Assembly (NCBI GenBank): GCA_020852475.1
Contig: JADZAR010000144.1
Span: 1-43,767 of the forward strand
Length of the DNA stretch: 43,767 bases
Source: Nitrosomonas sp.
GTDB lineage: Bacteria; Pseudomonadota; Gammaproteobacteria; Burkholderiales; Nitrosomonadaceae
Reading direction: 5' to 3'
A model generated the notes under the pieces. That model worked only from the letters and a program-made list of their open reading frames with translations, did no database searches and was not told the origin of the DNA. The position numbers were made by a program, and so were the translations under genes. Positions 8,732-19,611 of this stretch are shown here, piece by piece. The first letter of the stretch is position 1. The number at the start of each line of letters is the position of its first letter.

Positions 8732-9796
8732 TTATTTTATAACAGGATTCAGCTCGCCTTTTGTATATCGCACTGCCATGTCATCCAGTTTAATTGGTTT
8801 AATTTTACCGGCTTGGCCAGCGCATCCAAATGCTTCAAAGCGCGCTTTACAAATATCTTTTGCCGCCACTGTAGCTACCTGGAGAAACTTACGTGGATCA
8901 AAATTACTCTTGTCCTGCGCCATATGACGGCGAATCGCACCTGTCATAGCCAAACGGATATCGGTATCAATATTAACTTTGCGTACACCATTTTTGATAC
9001 CTTCCTGAATTTCTTCAACCGGAACGCCATAAGTTTCTTTCATTTCACCGCCATATTGACGGATGATGTCCAACCATTCCTGTGGCACGGAACTGGAGCC
9101 ATGCATGACCAAATGCGTATTTGGAATGCGTTGGTGAATTTCCTTGATACGATTAATTGCCAGAATATCACCCGTCGGTTTACGCGTAAATTTGTATGCG
9201 CCATGCGAAGTACCGATAGCTATCGCCAGTGCATCAACTCCTGTTTTCTTAACAAAATCAGCCGCCTCCTCTGGGTCAGTTAACAACTGATCATGCGAAA
9301 GTTTACCCTCAGCACCGTGGCCATCTTCCGCTTCACCCATGCCCGACTCAAGAGAACCCAGGCAGCCAAGCTCGCCTTCGACAGAAACACCAACAGAATG
9401 CGCAATCTTGACAACTTCAGCCGTAACTTGAACATTATATTCATATGACGCGGGTGTTTTTGCATCGGCCTCCAACGAACCATCCATCATGACACTCGAA
9501 AAACCGCTGCGAATAGCATTCACGCATACGGACGGAGAGGCGCCATGATCCTGATGCATCACGATAGGAATGTGAGGATAAGCTTCTACGGCAGCGGCAA
9601 TTAAATGCCGCAAAAAAGGTTCCCCCGCATACTTTCTAGCACCCGCGGAACCCTGCATAATTACTGGACTATCGCATTCATCTGCTGCCTGCATAATGGC
9701 ATGAATCTGCTCCAGATTATTTACATTAAATGCTGGCAATCCATAACCGTTTTCAGCTGCATGATCCAATAATTGTCTTAATGATACCAGTGCCAT
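8732..9796 (-). CDS. fba: Class II fructose-bisphosphate aldolase
   Basis: The enzyme interconverts fructose 1,6-bisphosphate with dihydroxyacetone phosphate and glyceraldehyde 3-phosphate; in an autotroph it also makes sedoheptulose bisphosphate for the Calvin cycle. The 354 residues match the Calvin-cycle-type class II subgroup: [18 protein letters not shown] near the N-terminus, VMHQDHGAS with the catalytic Asp and a zinc His, [18 protein letters not shown], and the phosphate-binding VNIDTDIR. An AGGAG precedes the ATG at 9796. It is the last gene of the tkt-gap-pgk-pyk-fba series, separated from pyk by a 252-bp gap that holds a MITE-like element. Confidence 0.97.
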   Translation of the reverse strand: MALVSLRQLLDHAAENGYGLPAFNVNNLEQIHAIMQAADECDSPVIMQGSAGARKYAGEPFLRHLIAAAVEAYPHIPIVMHQDHGASPSVCVNAIRSGFSSVMMDGSLEADAKTPASYEYNVQVTAEVVKIAHSVGVSVEGELGCLGSLESGMGEAEDGHGAEGKLSHDQLLTDPEEAADFVKKTGVDALAIAIGTSHGAYKFTRKPTGDILAINRIKEIHQRIPNTHLVMHGSSSVPQEWLDIIRQYGGEMKETYGVPVEEIQEGIKNGVRKVNIDTDIRLAMTGAIRRHMAQDKSNFDPRKFLQVATVAAKDICKARFEAFGCAGQAGKIKPIKLDDMAVRYTKGELNPVIK

Positions 9797-9877
9797 ATAT
9801 TTCTCCTATAAAGATTGATTTAATTTGTTTATTCTTCGAACATCAATTTATTCAATTTTCGCCGACTGAATCATCCC

Positions 9878-10041
9878 AGGAGTCTGCCGGACTTGAGCAA
9901 TCGTAGCAAGCCATGCGGGAGAGCGAGCGCGGATTTTCTTAATTTTGAGGTGCATAGTAATATTATGTAACGAAAAATTGAGGAAATATGCACCGCTATC
10001 CCACTGACACGGTAAATTAGTCTAATGCTCGACAGACTCCT
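9878..10041. mobile_element. 164-bp MITE-like element between pyk and fba
   Basis: The ends are inverted copies: AGGAGTCTG at 9878-9886 and CAGACTCCT at 10033-10041, with further partial matches (12 of the first 15 positions). Inside lies a second inverted pair, GGTGCATA / TATGCACC. There is no convincing gene. The size, terminal inverted repeats and lack of coding content suit a non-autonomous transposable element or an IS remnant of unknown family. No clear target duplication was seen. It ends seven bases past the pyk stop and lies within the leader region of fba, so it could affect fba transcription. Confidence 0.55.
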
Positions 10042-10048
10042 AGATATA

Positions 10049-11512
10049 TTAATTATTTTGTACATTGCCAGAACCTTCAGCTGTTCTGCATTCTCCCACG
10101 CGAATTATTTTCATGGTGTTTGTACCTCCCGTTTTTCCAACAGGTTCTCCAATGGTCATTATCATGATATCTCCATTACGCACAATGCCCCTGCTGAGCA
10201 ACTCATCTTCAGCAAGTTGAAGAATAATTTCCGGATCATTCAAATCTTTACCAAACTCGACCGGGTATACCCCCCTGAAAAGCGTCACTTTCCGTCGCGT
10301 GCTTTCATGAGGACTCAACGCAACAATCGGTACCTTTGAACTTCGGCGCGACATCAACAACGCAGTCTCACCGCTTTGTGTCAAGGCCGCAATCGCCCGG
10401 ATTTTCAAGCCTGTTGCGGTAAACATTGTAGCGCGCGCGATTGCTTCCTCAATCGTAGCGGGATGATTGATCGGTTGCCGCCGGTCTACATTCACCAGAT
10501 ATTCTTTCTCGGCTTCAAGGCAGACTCTTGCCATTGCCGCAACCGCTTCCACCGGAAAATCTCCCGCTGCTGACTCCGCAGACAACATCACTGCGTCCGT
10601 GCCGTCAAGCACCGCGTTGGCCACATCGGATACTTCAGCGCGCGTTGGAATCGGGTTGGTAATCATGGATTCCATCATTTGTGTCGCCGTCACAACAAGT
10701 TTATTGTTCATGCGTGCGGCACGTATCATTTTCTTTTGTAATGCAGGTACTGCCGCATCACCGACTTCGATGGCGAGATCACCACGCGCCACCATGATGG
10801 CATCGGAAGCTTCAATAATGTCATCCAACGCAAGAATGGCTTCTGATCGCTCTATCTTGGCCATAATAAGACTTCTTCCGCCTGCCGCATAGAGCATTTC
10901 ACGCGCCTTCCTGACATCATCACCTGACTTGACAAACGAAACAGCCAAATAGTCAGCATTCATTTCCGCCGCGACTTTAATGTCTTCTATATCTTTCCCG
11001 GTCAATGCCGGCGCACTCAATCCACCACCCTTGCGATTTATTCCTTTATTGTTGGACAACACACCGCCCTGTTCAACAATACAGAAAATCTGATTATTAC
11101 TTACCGTTGAGACCTTCAACACTATACGCCCATCATCCAGCATCAGTGTTGCATCAGCTTCGACGTCATTGGGTAATTCTTTGTAATCCAGACCGACCCT
11201 TTCCTGATTGCCCAGCATACAATCGGAATCCAGTATAAATTTATCGCCAACATTCAACTTGATTCGACCCTGCTCAAATCTACCGATACGTATCTTAGGA
11301 CCTTGCAAATCAGCCAATACCCCTACAGTTTGCCCCAACGATTGTGCAATTGATCGGGTCATCTCAGCATGCTGCAAGTGCTGTTCTCGGGTTCCATGCG
11401 AGAAATTGATCCGTACTACGTCCACCCCGGCGCTAATCATATTTTCCAGGATTTTAGGATTTGCACAGCTTGCCGGACCGAGTGTGGCAACAATCTTGGT
11501 TCTACGGATCAT
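10049..11512 (-). CDS. pyk: Pyruvate kinase
   Basis: Pyruvate kinase makes ATP and pyruvate from phosphoenolpyruvate and ADP. The 487 residues show RRTKIVATLGPAS at the start, VRINFSHG, LADLQGPKIRIG, the active-site stretch IMAKIERSEAI with the catalytic Lys, GDLAIE, and MMESMITNPIPTRAEVSDVA. The C-terminal domain (about 350-480) is complete. The length is close to E. coli PykA (480). It follows pgk by 36 bp on the same strand and is probably cotranscribed with it. Confidence 0.97.
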   Translation of the reverse strand: MIRRTKIVATLGPASCANPKILENMISAGVDVVRINFSHGTREQHLQHAEMTRSIAQSLGQTVGVLADLQGPKIRIGRFEQGRIKLNVGDKFILDSDCMLGNQERVGLDYKELPNDVEADATLMLDDGRIVLKVSTVSNNQIFCIVEQGGVLSNNKGINRKGGGLSAPALTGKDIEDIKVAAEMNADYLAVSFVKSGDDVRKAREMLYAAGGRSLIMAKIERSEAILALDDIIEASDAIMVARGDLAIEVGDAAVPALQKKMIRAARMNNKLVVTATQMMESMITNPIPTRAEVSDVANAVLDGTDAVMLSAESAAGDFPVEAVAAMARVCLEAEKEYLVNVDRRQPINHPATIEEAIARATMFTATGLKIRAIAALTQSGETALLMSRRSSKVPIVALSPHESTRRKVTLFRGVYPVEFGKDLNDPEIILQLAEDELLSRGIVRNGDIMIMTIGEPVGKTGGTNTMKIIRVGECRTAEGSGNVQNN

Positions 11513-11548
11513 TTTTTCTATCTAGCTTGTAAGATTAGTCTGGCAACA

Positions 11549-12727
11549 TTATTTAGCACGGGACTCCAGGATTTCCACGGCGGGAAGTTTTTTACCCTCC
11601 AGAAACTCGAGAAAAGCGCCTCCTGCTGTCGAAATATACGATACTTTATCGTATATTTCATATTTCTGAATAGCTGCAATCGTATCGCCACCACCCGCCA
11701 ATGTAAATGCTTTTGTTTCAGCAATAGCGCGTGCAATTTTTTCGGTACCCGCACCGAATTGGTCAAACTCGAAAACACCGACAGGACCATTCCAGACAAC
11801 CGTACCTGCTTTCATAATAATATCCGCCAACTCTTGCGCACTTTTTGGGCCGATATCGAAAATCATGTCATCATCGGCTACTTTATCAACATCCTTCAGC
11901 ACTGCCGGTTCATTGGCATCAAATTTTTTGCCGACCACGACATCCACGGCAACAGGAATGGAAGCATCACGCTTAATCATTTTTTCCATCAGCGATTTTG
12001 CAGTTGGTATCAGATCATCTTCACACAGTGATTTACCGATGTTCTTTCCGGTCGCCTTGATAAAAGTATTCGCGATGCCCCCCCCCACCACAAGCTGATC
12101 GACTTTATCCGATAGTGATTCAAGCACTGTCAGTTTGGTCGAAACTTTCGAACCACCAACAATTGCAACCATAGGTCTGGCTGGACTATCCAATGCCTTA
12201 GTCAATGCATCCAGTTCCTCCGTCAGCAGAATACCGGCACACGCCACGGGCGCATATTGCGCAATGCCATAAGTTGAAGCCTGTGCACGATGCGCAGTAC
12301 CAAAAGCATCCATGACAAAGATATCGCACAAAGCAGCATATTTTCTAGCGGTTTCTTCCAAATTTTTCTTTTCGCCTTTGTTGATCCGACAATTTTCCAG
12401 AACAACCAGCTCGCCTTCAGCAACATCAAAACCGCCATTTATCCAGTCTTTGATTAATCTTACAGGTTTGTTTAAACGCGCTGCGATATTATCCGCAACC
12501 GGCTTCAAAGAATTTTCTTCTGACCACTCACCTTCTTCAGGTCGACCAAGATGTGATGTCACCATCACCTTCGCGCCGGCATTCAGACAATGACTAATAG
12601 TGGCCATTGAGGCCGTAATGCGTGCGTCCGATGTTACTTTCCCGTCTTTCACAGGCACATTCAAATCGGCACGGATAAAAACACGTTTGCCCTTGAGATC
12701 AAGGTCTACAAGCTTTATAACAGACAC
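11549..12727 (-). CDS. pgk: Phosphoglycerate kinase
   Basis: Pgk moves a phosphate between 1,3-bisphosphoglycerate and ADP; in the Calvin direction it consumes ATP to phosphorylate 3-phosphoglycerate. The 392 residues carry [57 protein letters not shown] and the nucleotide-binding AGGGDTIAA. The length is normal for bacteria. It lies between gap (172-bp gap with two hairpins) and pyk (36 bp). Confidence 0.98.
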   Translation of the reverse strand: MSVIKLVDLDLKGKRVFIRADLNVPVKDGKVTSDARITASMATISHCLNAGAKVMVTSHLGRPEEGEWSEENSLKPVADNIAARLNKPVRLIKDWINGGFDVAEGELVVLENCRINKGEKKNLEETARKYAALCDIFVMDAFGTAHRAQASTYGIAQYAPVACAGILLTEELDALTKALDSPARPMVAIVGGSKVSTKLTVLESLSDKVDQLVVGGGIANTFIKATGKNIGKSLCEDDLIPTAKSLMEKMIKRDASIPVAVDVVVGKKFDANEPAVLKDVDKVADDDMIFDIGPKSAQELADIIMKAGTVVWNGPVGVFEFDQFGAGTEKIARAIAETKAFTLAGGGDTIAAIQKYEIYDKVSYISTAGGAFLEFLEGKKLPAVEILESRAK

Positions 12728-12754
12728 GGTAAACTCCAGATTGTCTTAAAATGA

Positions 12755-12783
12755 ATAAAGGATAGCATTCTGCTACCCTTTAT
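12755..12783. terminator. Hairpin between gap and pgk, possible attenuator
   Basis: An interrupted stem pairs 12755-12767 with 12771-12783 (seven pairs, one A-C mismatch, five pairs) around a TTC loop. On the minus strand it is followed by TATTCATTTT rather than an unbroken T-run. It could lower read-through from gap into pgk or stabilise an mRNA end. The role is inferred. Confidence 0.4.
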
Positions 12784-12806
12784 CCTAAATTAATCAAAAG
12801 CGGATT

Positions 12807-12830
12807 TCAGCGAACAATCCTGCTCGCTGA
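12807..12830. repeat. Second hairpin between gap and pgk
   Basis: TCAGCGA (12807-12813) and TCGCTGA (12824-12830) are exact inverted copies with a ten-base loop. It stands 25 bases from the stronger hairpin in the same gap. It may be an mRNA-processing or stability structure; no T-run follows. Confidence 0.4.
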
Positions 12831-12899
12831 GAACGCCAAAAATATTACATATCACTGCTAAAATAGACTATGTATTTATTTAAAAAACCATGACTCTAA

Positions 12900-13904
<1,005 letters not shown>

Positions 13905-13956
13905 TTAATACTCCTTGAAAAAAATTCTTTCATTAACAACCACCTTGTAAAAATTT

Positions 13957-15972
13957 CTAAAGCACTTGTTTAGCCGCTTTAACTACATTTGCGACCGTAA
14001 AACCGAAATGCTCGAATAAAACATTCGCAGGCGCAGATTCACCGAATGTATCGATGCCAACAACGGCGCCCTCCAAACCCACATATTTACGCCAATAATC
14101 AGTAATGCCCGCCTCAATAGCCACGCGCGGCACGCCGCGCGGCAGGACACTTTCCTGATAAGCCTTATCCTGGCGATCAAATATACTGGTACACGGCATG
14201 GACACGACTCTAGATCTTATCCCCTCTTTCGTCAGCGCCGCTTGCGCCTGCATGGCCAGACCAATCTCCGAGCCGGTCGCTATCAAAATGACTTGCGGGT
14301 CCCTGTTATCCGCTTCAGACAAAATATAACCGCCCTTATCAATAAGTTTGATTGTCGTTGCATCGCGTTTCTGGAAAGGCAGATTCTGGCGACTGAAAAT
14401 CAATGTGGAAGGCCCATCTTTCCGCTCTATTGAGCGCGCCCAAGCAACTGTTGATTCAACTGTATCACATGGACGCCATACGTCCATATTGGGTATCAAT
14501 CGCAAGGTTGCCGTCTGTTCAACAGGCTGATGTGTTGGTCCGTCTTCTCCCAGACCGATGGAATCGTGCGTGAATACGAATAAATTGCGTATCTTCATCA
14601 GGGCAGCCATACGCAACGCGTTACGAGCATATTCGGAGAACATCAAGAAAGTCGCACCGTAAGGAATTAGGCCACCATGCAGGGAAATACCATTCATGAT
14701 TGCGCTCATGCCGAATTCCCGCACACCGTAGTAAACATAGTTACCTCCGGCTTCCCTGCTCACACCTTTTGACCCGGACCATAACGTCAGATTTGAACCT
14801 GCCAGATCAGCCGATCCGCCAATCAATTCAGGCAGCACAGGCGCCAAGCCCTCAATGGCGTTTTGTGAGGCTTTACGACTTGCAATCGTTTCTCCCTTGC
14901 CGTTGACTTCATTGATCACGGCATCTACATGACTTGACCAGTTATGAGGTAGGTCACCTGCCATGCGGCGTTTAAATTCCGCCGCCTCAGTCGGATATTT
15001 ATTAGTATATTCAACAAATTTCTGATTCCATTCATCTTCAAGTTGCCGTCCTTTAGCTACGGCACTCCAAGCTTCGTAGACTTCATTCGGAATTTCAAAT
15101 GGTGGATGATGCCAGCCAATGTGCGGACGTGCTGCAGCTATTTCAGCATCACCCAGCGCTGCACCATGCACTGCGTGGGTATTCGCCATATTTGGAGAAC
15201 CCATACCAATAACTGTTTTACAACAAATCATGGTCGGCTTATCATAAACGCGCTTTGCGGCTTCGATAGCGCCTTCTATGGCTACCGGATCATGCCCATT
15301 TACGTTCGGCACTACATGCCATCCATAAGCCTCAAACCGTTTAGGCGTATCATCGGTGAACCAACCCTCAACATGGCCGTCTATGGAGATACCATTATCA
15401 TCATAAAAACAAATCAGTTTACCTAATCCCAGCGTACCTGCAAGCGAACAAGCCTCGTGAGAAATGCCTTCCATCAAGCAACCATCTCCGAGAAAAACGT
15501 AAGTATAATGATTGACAATATCGAAACCTGGTCGATTGAATTGTGTCGCCAATACTTTCTCGGCCAGTGCCATACCTACCGCATTGGTGATACCCTGCCC
15601 CAATGGACCTGTAGTCGTTTCAACGCCAGGTGTATATCCATATTCCGGGTGTCCGGGGGTTCTCGAATGCAGTTGCCTGAACTGCTTGATGTCTTCCATT
15701 GACAAATCGTAACCAGTCAAGTGTAGCAATGCGTAAATCAGCATCGACCCATGTCCGTTTGACAAAACAAAACGATCGCGATCAAACCAATTGGGATTTT
15801 TCGGATTGTGCCGCAGATGGTGTATCCATAACACTTCGGCTATTTCCGCCATCCCCATTGGCATTCCGGGATGTCCAGAATTAGCCTTTTGCACCGCATC
15901 CATTGCCAACGCGCGCACAGCGCTGGTCAGATTCTTGAATATCGGTTCTTCAAAATCCTTAAATGTATCCAT
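13957..15972 (-). CDS. tkt: Transketolase
   Basis: Transketolase moves two-carbon units between sugar phosphates in the Calvin and pentose phosphate cycles, using thiamine diphosphate. The 671 residues show the N-terminal [19 protein letters not shown], the cofactor motif [13 protein letters not shown], the middle domain with [19 protein letters not shown], and the C-terminal domain. The length matches E. coli TktA (663). A GGGAG precedes the ATG at 15972. It is the first gene of the cluster running leftward through gap, pgk, pyk and fba. Confidence 0.97.
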   Translation of the reverse strand: MDTFKDFEEPIFKNLTSAVRALAMDAVQKANSGHPGMPMGMAEIAEVLWIHHLRHNPKNPNWFDRDRFVLSNGHGSMLIYALLHLTGYDLSMEDIKQFRQLHSRTPGHPEYGYTPGVETTTGPLGQGITNAVGMALAEKVLATQFNRPGFDIVNHYTYVFLGDGCLMEGISHEACSLAGTLGLGKLICFYDDNGISIDGHVEGWFTDDTPKRFEAYGWHVVPNVNGHDPVAIEGAIEAAKRVYDKPTMICCKTVIGMGSPNMANTHAVHGAALGDAEIAAARPHIGWHHPPFEIPNEVYEAWSAVAKGRQLEDEWNQKFVEYTNKYPTEAAEFKRRMAGDLPHNWSSHVDAVINEVNGKGETIASRKASQNAIEGLAPVLPELIGGSADLAGSNLTLWSGSKGVSREAGGNYVYYGVREFGMSAIMNGISLHGGLIPYGATFLMFSEYARNALRMAALMKIRNLFVFTHDSIGLGEDGPTHQPVEQTATLRLIPNMDVWRPCDTVESTVAWARSIERKDGPSTLIFSRQNLPFQKRDATTIKLIDKGGYILSEADNRDPQVILIATGSEIGLAMQAQAALTKEGIRSRVVSMPCTSIFDRQDKAYQESVLPRGVPRVAIEAGITDYWRKYVGLEGAVVGIDTFGESAPANVLFEHFGFTVANVVKAAKQVL

Positions 15973-16075
15973 TTGTTTGCACTCCCTTATATCTATCTAT
16001 TTTTTTACTAAAATTTACTTATATGTTTTTTTATATGAAGAAGAACCGCTTGCTTACTCCAGCCCTGATTAACAA

Positions 16076-16105
16076 ATAATATCTTCCATCATTACTTGCG
16101 AGCAA
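16076..16105 (-). promoter_or_regulatory. Candidate promoter for the tkt cluster
   Basis: On the minus strand TTGCTC (complement of 16100-16105) is followed after 18 bp by TATTAT (complement of 16076-16081), about 100 bp before the tkt ATG. The leader would be AT-rich. No clear CbbR-type site was recognised. Predicted by eye. Confidence 0.3.
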
Positions 16106-16205
16106 CAACACCGAAAAACCAAATATTGCCATTTAAATTGAAGTTGCCAACGACCTCAATAAACGCATCACTCAGTCTCAAAAAATCAAAAAGACTACAG
16201 CATCT
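16092..16205 (-). pseudogene. Short open stretch upstream of tkt, possible gene remnant
   Basis: The minus strand is open for 37 codons before a TAA at 16094-16092, without a start codon. The second half reads like real protein: LSDAFIEVVGNFN, then LNGNIWFFGVVARK. The ending loosely recalls tails of some SAM-dependent methyltransferases, but that is only an impression. It overlaps the candidate tkt promoter and a terminator hairpin. It may equally be chance. The rest of 15973-16368 holds the terminator described at 16191 and a small CTCAAT/ATTGAG inverted repeat at 16229-16243, nothing else I can support. Confidence 0.2.
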
Positions 16206-16222
16206 TTATTTGATGCTGTTTT
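16191..16222 (-). terminator. Terminator after the rpsA-ihfB-lapA run
   Basis: ACAGCATC (16197-16204) and GATGCTGT (16212-16219) form a perfect eight-pair stem with a seven-base loop. On the minus strand the stem is followed by AGTCTTTTTGATTTTTTG, which is T-rich after three bases. On the plus strand four T residues follow, so it may act both ways. It lies about 150 bp past the lapA stop. Confidence 0.55.
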
Positions 16223-16368
16223 GACTTGCTCAATGTTATTGAGAATTGCGCGAAACGGTTATTTAGGTTTGCTTATGACTGGCCATCTTCTACAGCGCAA
16301 TCATTTCATCATTCAACAATGCTTATATTCCCGCAGCAGTTATTGAGAGACAGGAGCCGTATCATGCA

Positions 16369-16575
16369 CTACCTTTTTGCAGTCGAACATCGTGATGTCG
16401 TAAGGATGGCTAAAAATACACCCAGTGCAAAAAAAACCAACAGAACAACACTTAACGGTACTTCTATAAACCGGTCTTCAAAATAATACAAAGTGATATT
16501 TTCAGAATTCATTGCAGAAAAGCTTGCAAATAAGAAAAAAATGATTAAGCGCAGCGACCAGGTTATTACTTGCAT
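16369..16575 (-). CDS. lapA: Short LapA-family (DUF1049) inner-membrane protein
   Basis: LapA proteins sit in the inner membrane and, in enterics, work with LapB in controlling lipopolysaccharide synthesis. This copy has two membrane segments: residues about 5-21 (WSLRLIIFFLFASFSAM) and about 43-62 (PLSVVLLVFFALGVFLAIL), separated by the typical NSENITLYYF. The ATG at 16575 gives 68 residues; a TTG at 16590 would add five. Family members usually have about 100 residues, with a basic coiled-coil tail after the second membrane segment. Here the tail is only TTSRCSTAKR, so the gene looks truncated. The lapB gene that normally follows is absent. It stands 223 bp after ihfB. Confidence 0.6.
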   Translation of the reverse strand: MQVITWSLRLIIFFLFASFSAMNSENITLYYFEDRFIEVPLSVVLLVFFALGVFLAILTTSRCSTAKR

Positions 16576-16798
16576 GATAAATAGGCTCAAAAGATTTATA
16601 AAAAGTCCTTACCACAATTGCGTAGTCACATCACTCACCTAAAAGCACTTAAGCATCTAATATCCAGTTTTCACAATAATTCTGAATATATCAATCTTTA
16701 GCACTGGCTGATACACAATCAGATGGTATAACTTTATGCAGATAACCTTATGGCGATCTCAATCACTGCTTCACCATTATTACCTGCATAAAAATATT

Positions 16799-17086
16799 TT
16801 ACTGTTTTTTATAATCAACACGCTCCCTCATTTCCTTGCCTGCTTTAAAATGCGGCACATATTTAGCAGGAACTTTTACTTTTTCGCCCGATTTGGGATT
16901 CCGTCCAATTCTAGGAGGCCTGTAATTAAGATCAAAACTGCCAAAACCTCGAATTTCAATTCGTTGTCCATTCGAAAGACTTTTAGCCATTGCATCAATA
17001 ATCATCTTAACAGAAAGCTCTGCATCTTTTGCCACGAGCTGCGGAAAACGTGTCGCCAACCTGGAAATCAATTCTGATTTCGTCAT
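16799..17086 (-). CDS. ihfB: Integration host factor beta subunit
   Basis: IHF is a DNA-bending heterodimer used in transcription, replication and site-specific recombination. The 95 residues have the HU/IHF fold: [17 protein letters not shown] at the start, [17 protein letters not shown], and the arm [20 protein letters not shown] whose Pro intercalates into DNA. The length is the family norm. The ATG is 12 bp after rpsA, and the order rpsA-ihfB is conserved in proteobacteria. Confidence 0.96.
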   Translation of the reverse strand: MTKSELISRLATRFPQLVAKDAELSVKMIIDAMAKSLSNGQRIEIRGFGSFDLNYRPPRIGRNPKSGEKVKVPAKYVPHFKAGKEMRERVDYKKQ

Positions 17087-17098
17087 GAATAAAATTCC

Positions 17099-18808
17099 TT
17101 ATTGCTCTGTATTTTTACTATCCATTTTTGCTTTTAGCAGCGCACCCAGGCTGGTTGTGCCAGCATTTGCCGGCGCTTTAATTTTCTGCATTGCGGTTGT
17201 TTCGTCTGATTTATCCTTAGCTTTGATCGACAGATTGATAGCACGATTCTTCCGATCAACGTTGATAATCATCGCTTCCACCTTTTCACCCTCTTTCAGG
17301 TGCGTACGAATATCTTCAACCCGATCCCTTGATATTTCAGACGCACGCAAATATCCCTCAATATCATCCGCCAAAGCTATTACAGCGCCCTTGGCGTCAA
17401 TAGACTTCACTATTCCTTCAACAATGCTATTCTTATCATGCTCAGCAACAAAGTGATTAAAAGGATCATCCTCCAGCTGTTTAATACCGAGAGAAATCCT
17501 TTCCCGCTCAACATCGATAGACAAAATAACCGCCTCTACTTCATCGCCTTTTTTATAATGACATACCGCTTCTTCACCCGCCTGATTCCATGACAAATCA
17601 GACAAATGCACCAATCCATCAATATTTCCTGGCAACCCTATAAATACCCCAAAATCAGTAATGGATTTGATCTGCCCCTTAACTTTGTCACCTTTTTCAT
17701 GATTCATGGAGAATTCTTCCCAAGGATTCACTTGACATTGTTTCATACCCAACGATATGCGGCGACGCTCCTCGTCAATCTCAAGAATCATTACTTCGAC
17801 CTCATCACCCAACTGAACTACTTTTGATGGATAAACATTTTTGTTCGTCCAATCCATCTCGGATACATGAACAAGTCCCTCGATTCCCTGTTCAATTTCA
17901 ATGAATGCGCCGTAGTCGGTAAGATTCGTGACCTTACCGAATAAGCGAGTACGTGGAGGATAGCGACGCGACAATCCCACCCAGGGATCTTCTGTCAACT
18001 GTTTCAGGCCTAGCGAAACACGATTCTTTTCCTGATCAAACTTAAGCACCTTAGCCGTAACCTCATCTCCGATATTGACCACTTCGGAAGGATGCTTGAC
18101 CCGCCGCCAAGCCAGATCGGTAATATGCAGCAAGCCGTCGATCCCGCCCAGATCAACAAATGCACCGTAATCGGTGATATTTTTAACGATGCCTTGAACC
18201 ACCGCACCTTCTTCAAGACTTGCCAATAGCGACTGGCGATCTGCACCTTGCGTTTCTTCAAGAACAGCACGACGCGAAACCACAACATTATTGCGCTTAC
18301 GGTCAAGCTTAATCACCTTGAATTCCATTTCCTTATTTTCATAAGGCGTGGTGTCCTTTACCGGACGGATATCAACCAGCGAACCAGGCAAGAATGCGCG
18401 AATACCATTAATCATCGCAGTAAGGCCGCCTTTAACCTTACCATTGACCATACCCGTTACAATCGCGCCACTTTCCATAGCTTCTTCAAGATCATGCCAT
18501 GCTGTTAAACGCTTGGCCTTATCACGCGACAAACGCGTCTCACCATAACCGTCTTCAAGTGTCTCAATCGCCACACTAACAAAATCGCCCGGCTTTACTT
18601 CGATCTCACCTCTGTCATTCTTAAATTCTTCAACAGGAATATAGCTTTCCGACTTCAATCCTGCATTGACAACGACAATATTGTAATCAACACGGACAAC
18701 CTCGGCCGTGATCACTTCACCAATGCGCATTTCCTGGCGCGCAAGACTTTCTTCGAACAGCTGGGCAAAACTTTCTGAGGACTTTGTTACAGTAGAAGCA
18801 GTAGTCAT
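17099..18808 (-). CDS. rpsA: 30S ribosomal protein S1
   Basis: S1 binds mRNA on the small ribosomal subunit and helps start translation of structured or weakly marked mRNAs. The 569 residues hold six S1 (OB-fold) repeats. Typical repeat cores visible are [40 protein letters not shown] and [20 protein letters not shown]. The length is close to E. coli S1 (557). The ATG at 18808 has only a weak ribosome-binding site and a strong hairpin just upstream, as is usual for self-regulated rpsA. It lies 90 bp after cmk, in the order aroA-cmk-rpsA-ihfB. Confidence 0.98.
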   Translation of the reverse strand: MTTASTVTKSSESFAQLFEESLARQEMRIGEVITAEVVRVDYNIVVVNAGLKSESYIPVEEFKNDRGEIEVKPGDFVSVAIETLEDGYGETRLSRDKAKRLTAWHDLEEAMESGAIVTGMVNGKVKGGLTAMINGIRAFLPGSLVDIRPVKDTTPYENKEMEFKVIKLDRKRNNVVVSRRAVLEETQGADRQSLLASLEEGAVVQGIVKNITDYGAFVDLGGIDGLLHITDLAWRRVKHPSEVVNIGDEVTAKVLKFDQEKNRVSLGLKQLTEDPWVGLSRRYPPRTRLFGKVTNLTDYGAFIEIEQGIEGLVHVSEMDWTNKNVYPSKVVQLGDEVEVMILEIDEERRRISLGMKQCQVNPWEEFSMNHEKGDKVKGQIKSITDFGVFIGLPGNIDGLVHLSDLSWNQAGEEAVCHYKKGDEVEAVILSIDVERERISLGIKQLEDDPFNHFVAEHDKNSIVEGIVKSIDAKGAVIALADDIEGYLRASEISRDRVEDIRTHLKEGEKVEAMIINVDRKNRAINLSIKAKDKSDETTAMQKIKAPANAGTTSLGALLKAKMDSKNTEQ

Positions 18809-18829
18809 TATAAAAAATACCTGATATCT

Positions 18830-18849
18830 TTCCTTCTTAAAAGAAGGAA
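18830..18849 (-). promoter_or_regulatory. Hairpin in the rpsA leader
   Basis: TTCCTTCTT (18830-18838) and AAGAAGGAA (18841-18849) form a nine-pair inverted repeat with almost no loop, 21 to 41 bases before the rpsA start. On the minus strand the purine-rich arm AAGAAGGAA is a possible ribosome-binding or S1-binding sequence held in the stem. A role in S1 autoregulation is inferred from E. coli, where the rpsA leader is structured. Confidence 0.4.
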
Positions 18850-18898
18850 GGTTAGTTTTAAAAAATTACCTGAACAGGCTCAAACTGATGAGACTGTT

Positions 18899-19603
18899 TC
18901 AGATCCGTTCTTCAGTTGCATTGCAGGCTCTGTACCATTCCAGCACACGATTCTGAGCCTGCAAAATAGAAAGCGAGGTTGTATCCAGCAACCTCGCATC
19001 CAAACATTTCTGTAAAGGCGCTACCTTACGATTACTATCGCGCTCATCACGCTTGCATATCTCTTCCTGCAAGGAGTCAATGTTAGCACTTATTCCTTTC
19101 TCTATCAACTGCTTATAGCGCCTCTGCGCACGCACATCAGCACCTGCCGTTAAATAAACCTTCAGCACTGCATCAGGGAAGATTACAGAACCCATGTCAC
19201 GCCCATCAGTAACCAATCCCGGTAATTGACGGAATGCGCGCTGACGCGCTATCAGAGATTCCCTAATACTTTGACAGGAGGCCAGTCTCGAAGCCAATGC
19301 ACCACATTGCTCCGTACGGATAGCATCCGTTACCTGCTTACCATCCAGATAAATATCGCTATTCTCAAAAACCACATCGAGATTAGCTGCAATTTCAACC
19401 AGCGCACCCTCATCAGTAATATCAGCATCTTCCTGCAAGGATTTTAACGCCACCAATCGATACAACGCACCGCTATCCAAATAATGGAAACCAAGCTCTT
19501 TCGCCACTCGCTGCGCAACAGTACCCTTGCCGGATGCGGAAGGACCATCAATTGTTATTACCGGAATAATTTCGTCATGCGTCATCATTGTGCTTTCTCG
19601 CAT
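18899..19603 (-). CDS. cmk: Cytidylate kinase
   Basis: Cmk phosphorylates CMP and dCMP to the diphosphates with ATP. The 234-residue protein has the P-loop TIDGPSASGKGTVAQRVA, the substrate-binding YLDSGALYR, and VTDGRDMGSVIFPDA. E. coli Cmk has 227 residues. Three starts are possible: 19603, 19588 and 19585. The later two would remove five or six residues and have GAGAAAG upstream. It begins nine bases after the aroA stop, so the two are certainly one transcript. aroA-cmk-rpsA is a conserved order. Confidence 0.95.
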   Translation of the reverse strand: MRESTMMTHDEIIPVITIDGPSASGKGTVAQRVAKELGFHYLDSGALYRLVALKSLQEDADITDEGALVEIAANLDVVFENSDIYLDGKQVTDAIRTEQCGALASRLASCQSIRESLIARQRAFRQLPGLVTDGRDMGSVIFPDAVLKVYLTAGADVRAQRRYKQLIEKGISANIDSLQEEICKRDERDSNRKVAPLQKCLDARLLDTTSLSILQAQNRVLEWYRACNATEERI

Positions 19604-19611
19604 TCCATTTC

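Noticed and set aside
8646-8927. Plus-strand open frame starting with GTG past the CYTH gene
   Set aside because: Most of it is antisense to fba, and its translation resembles no family.
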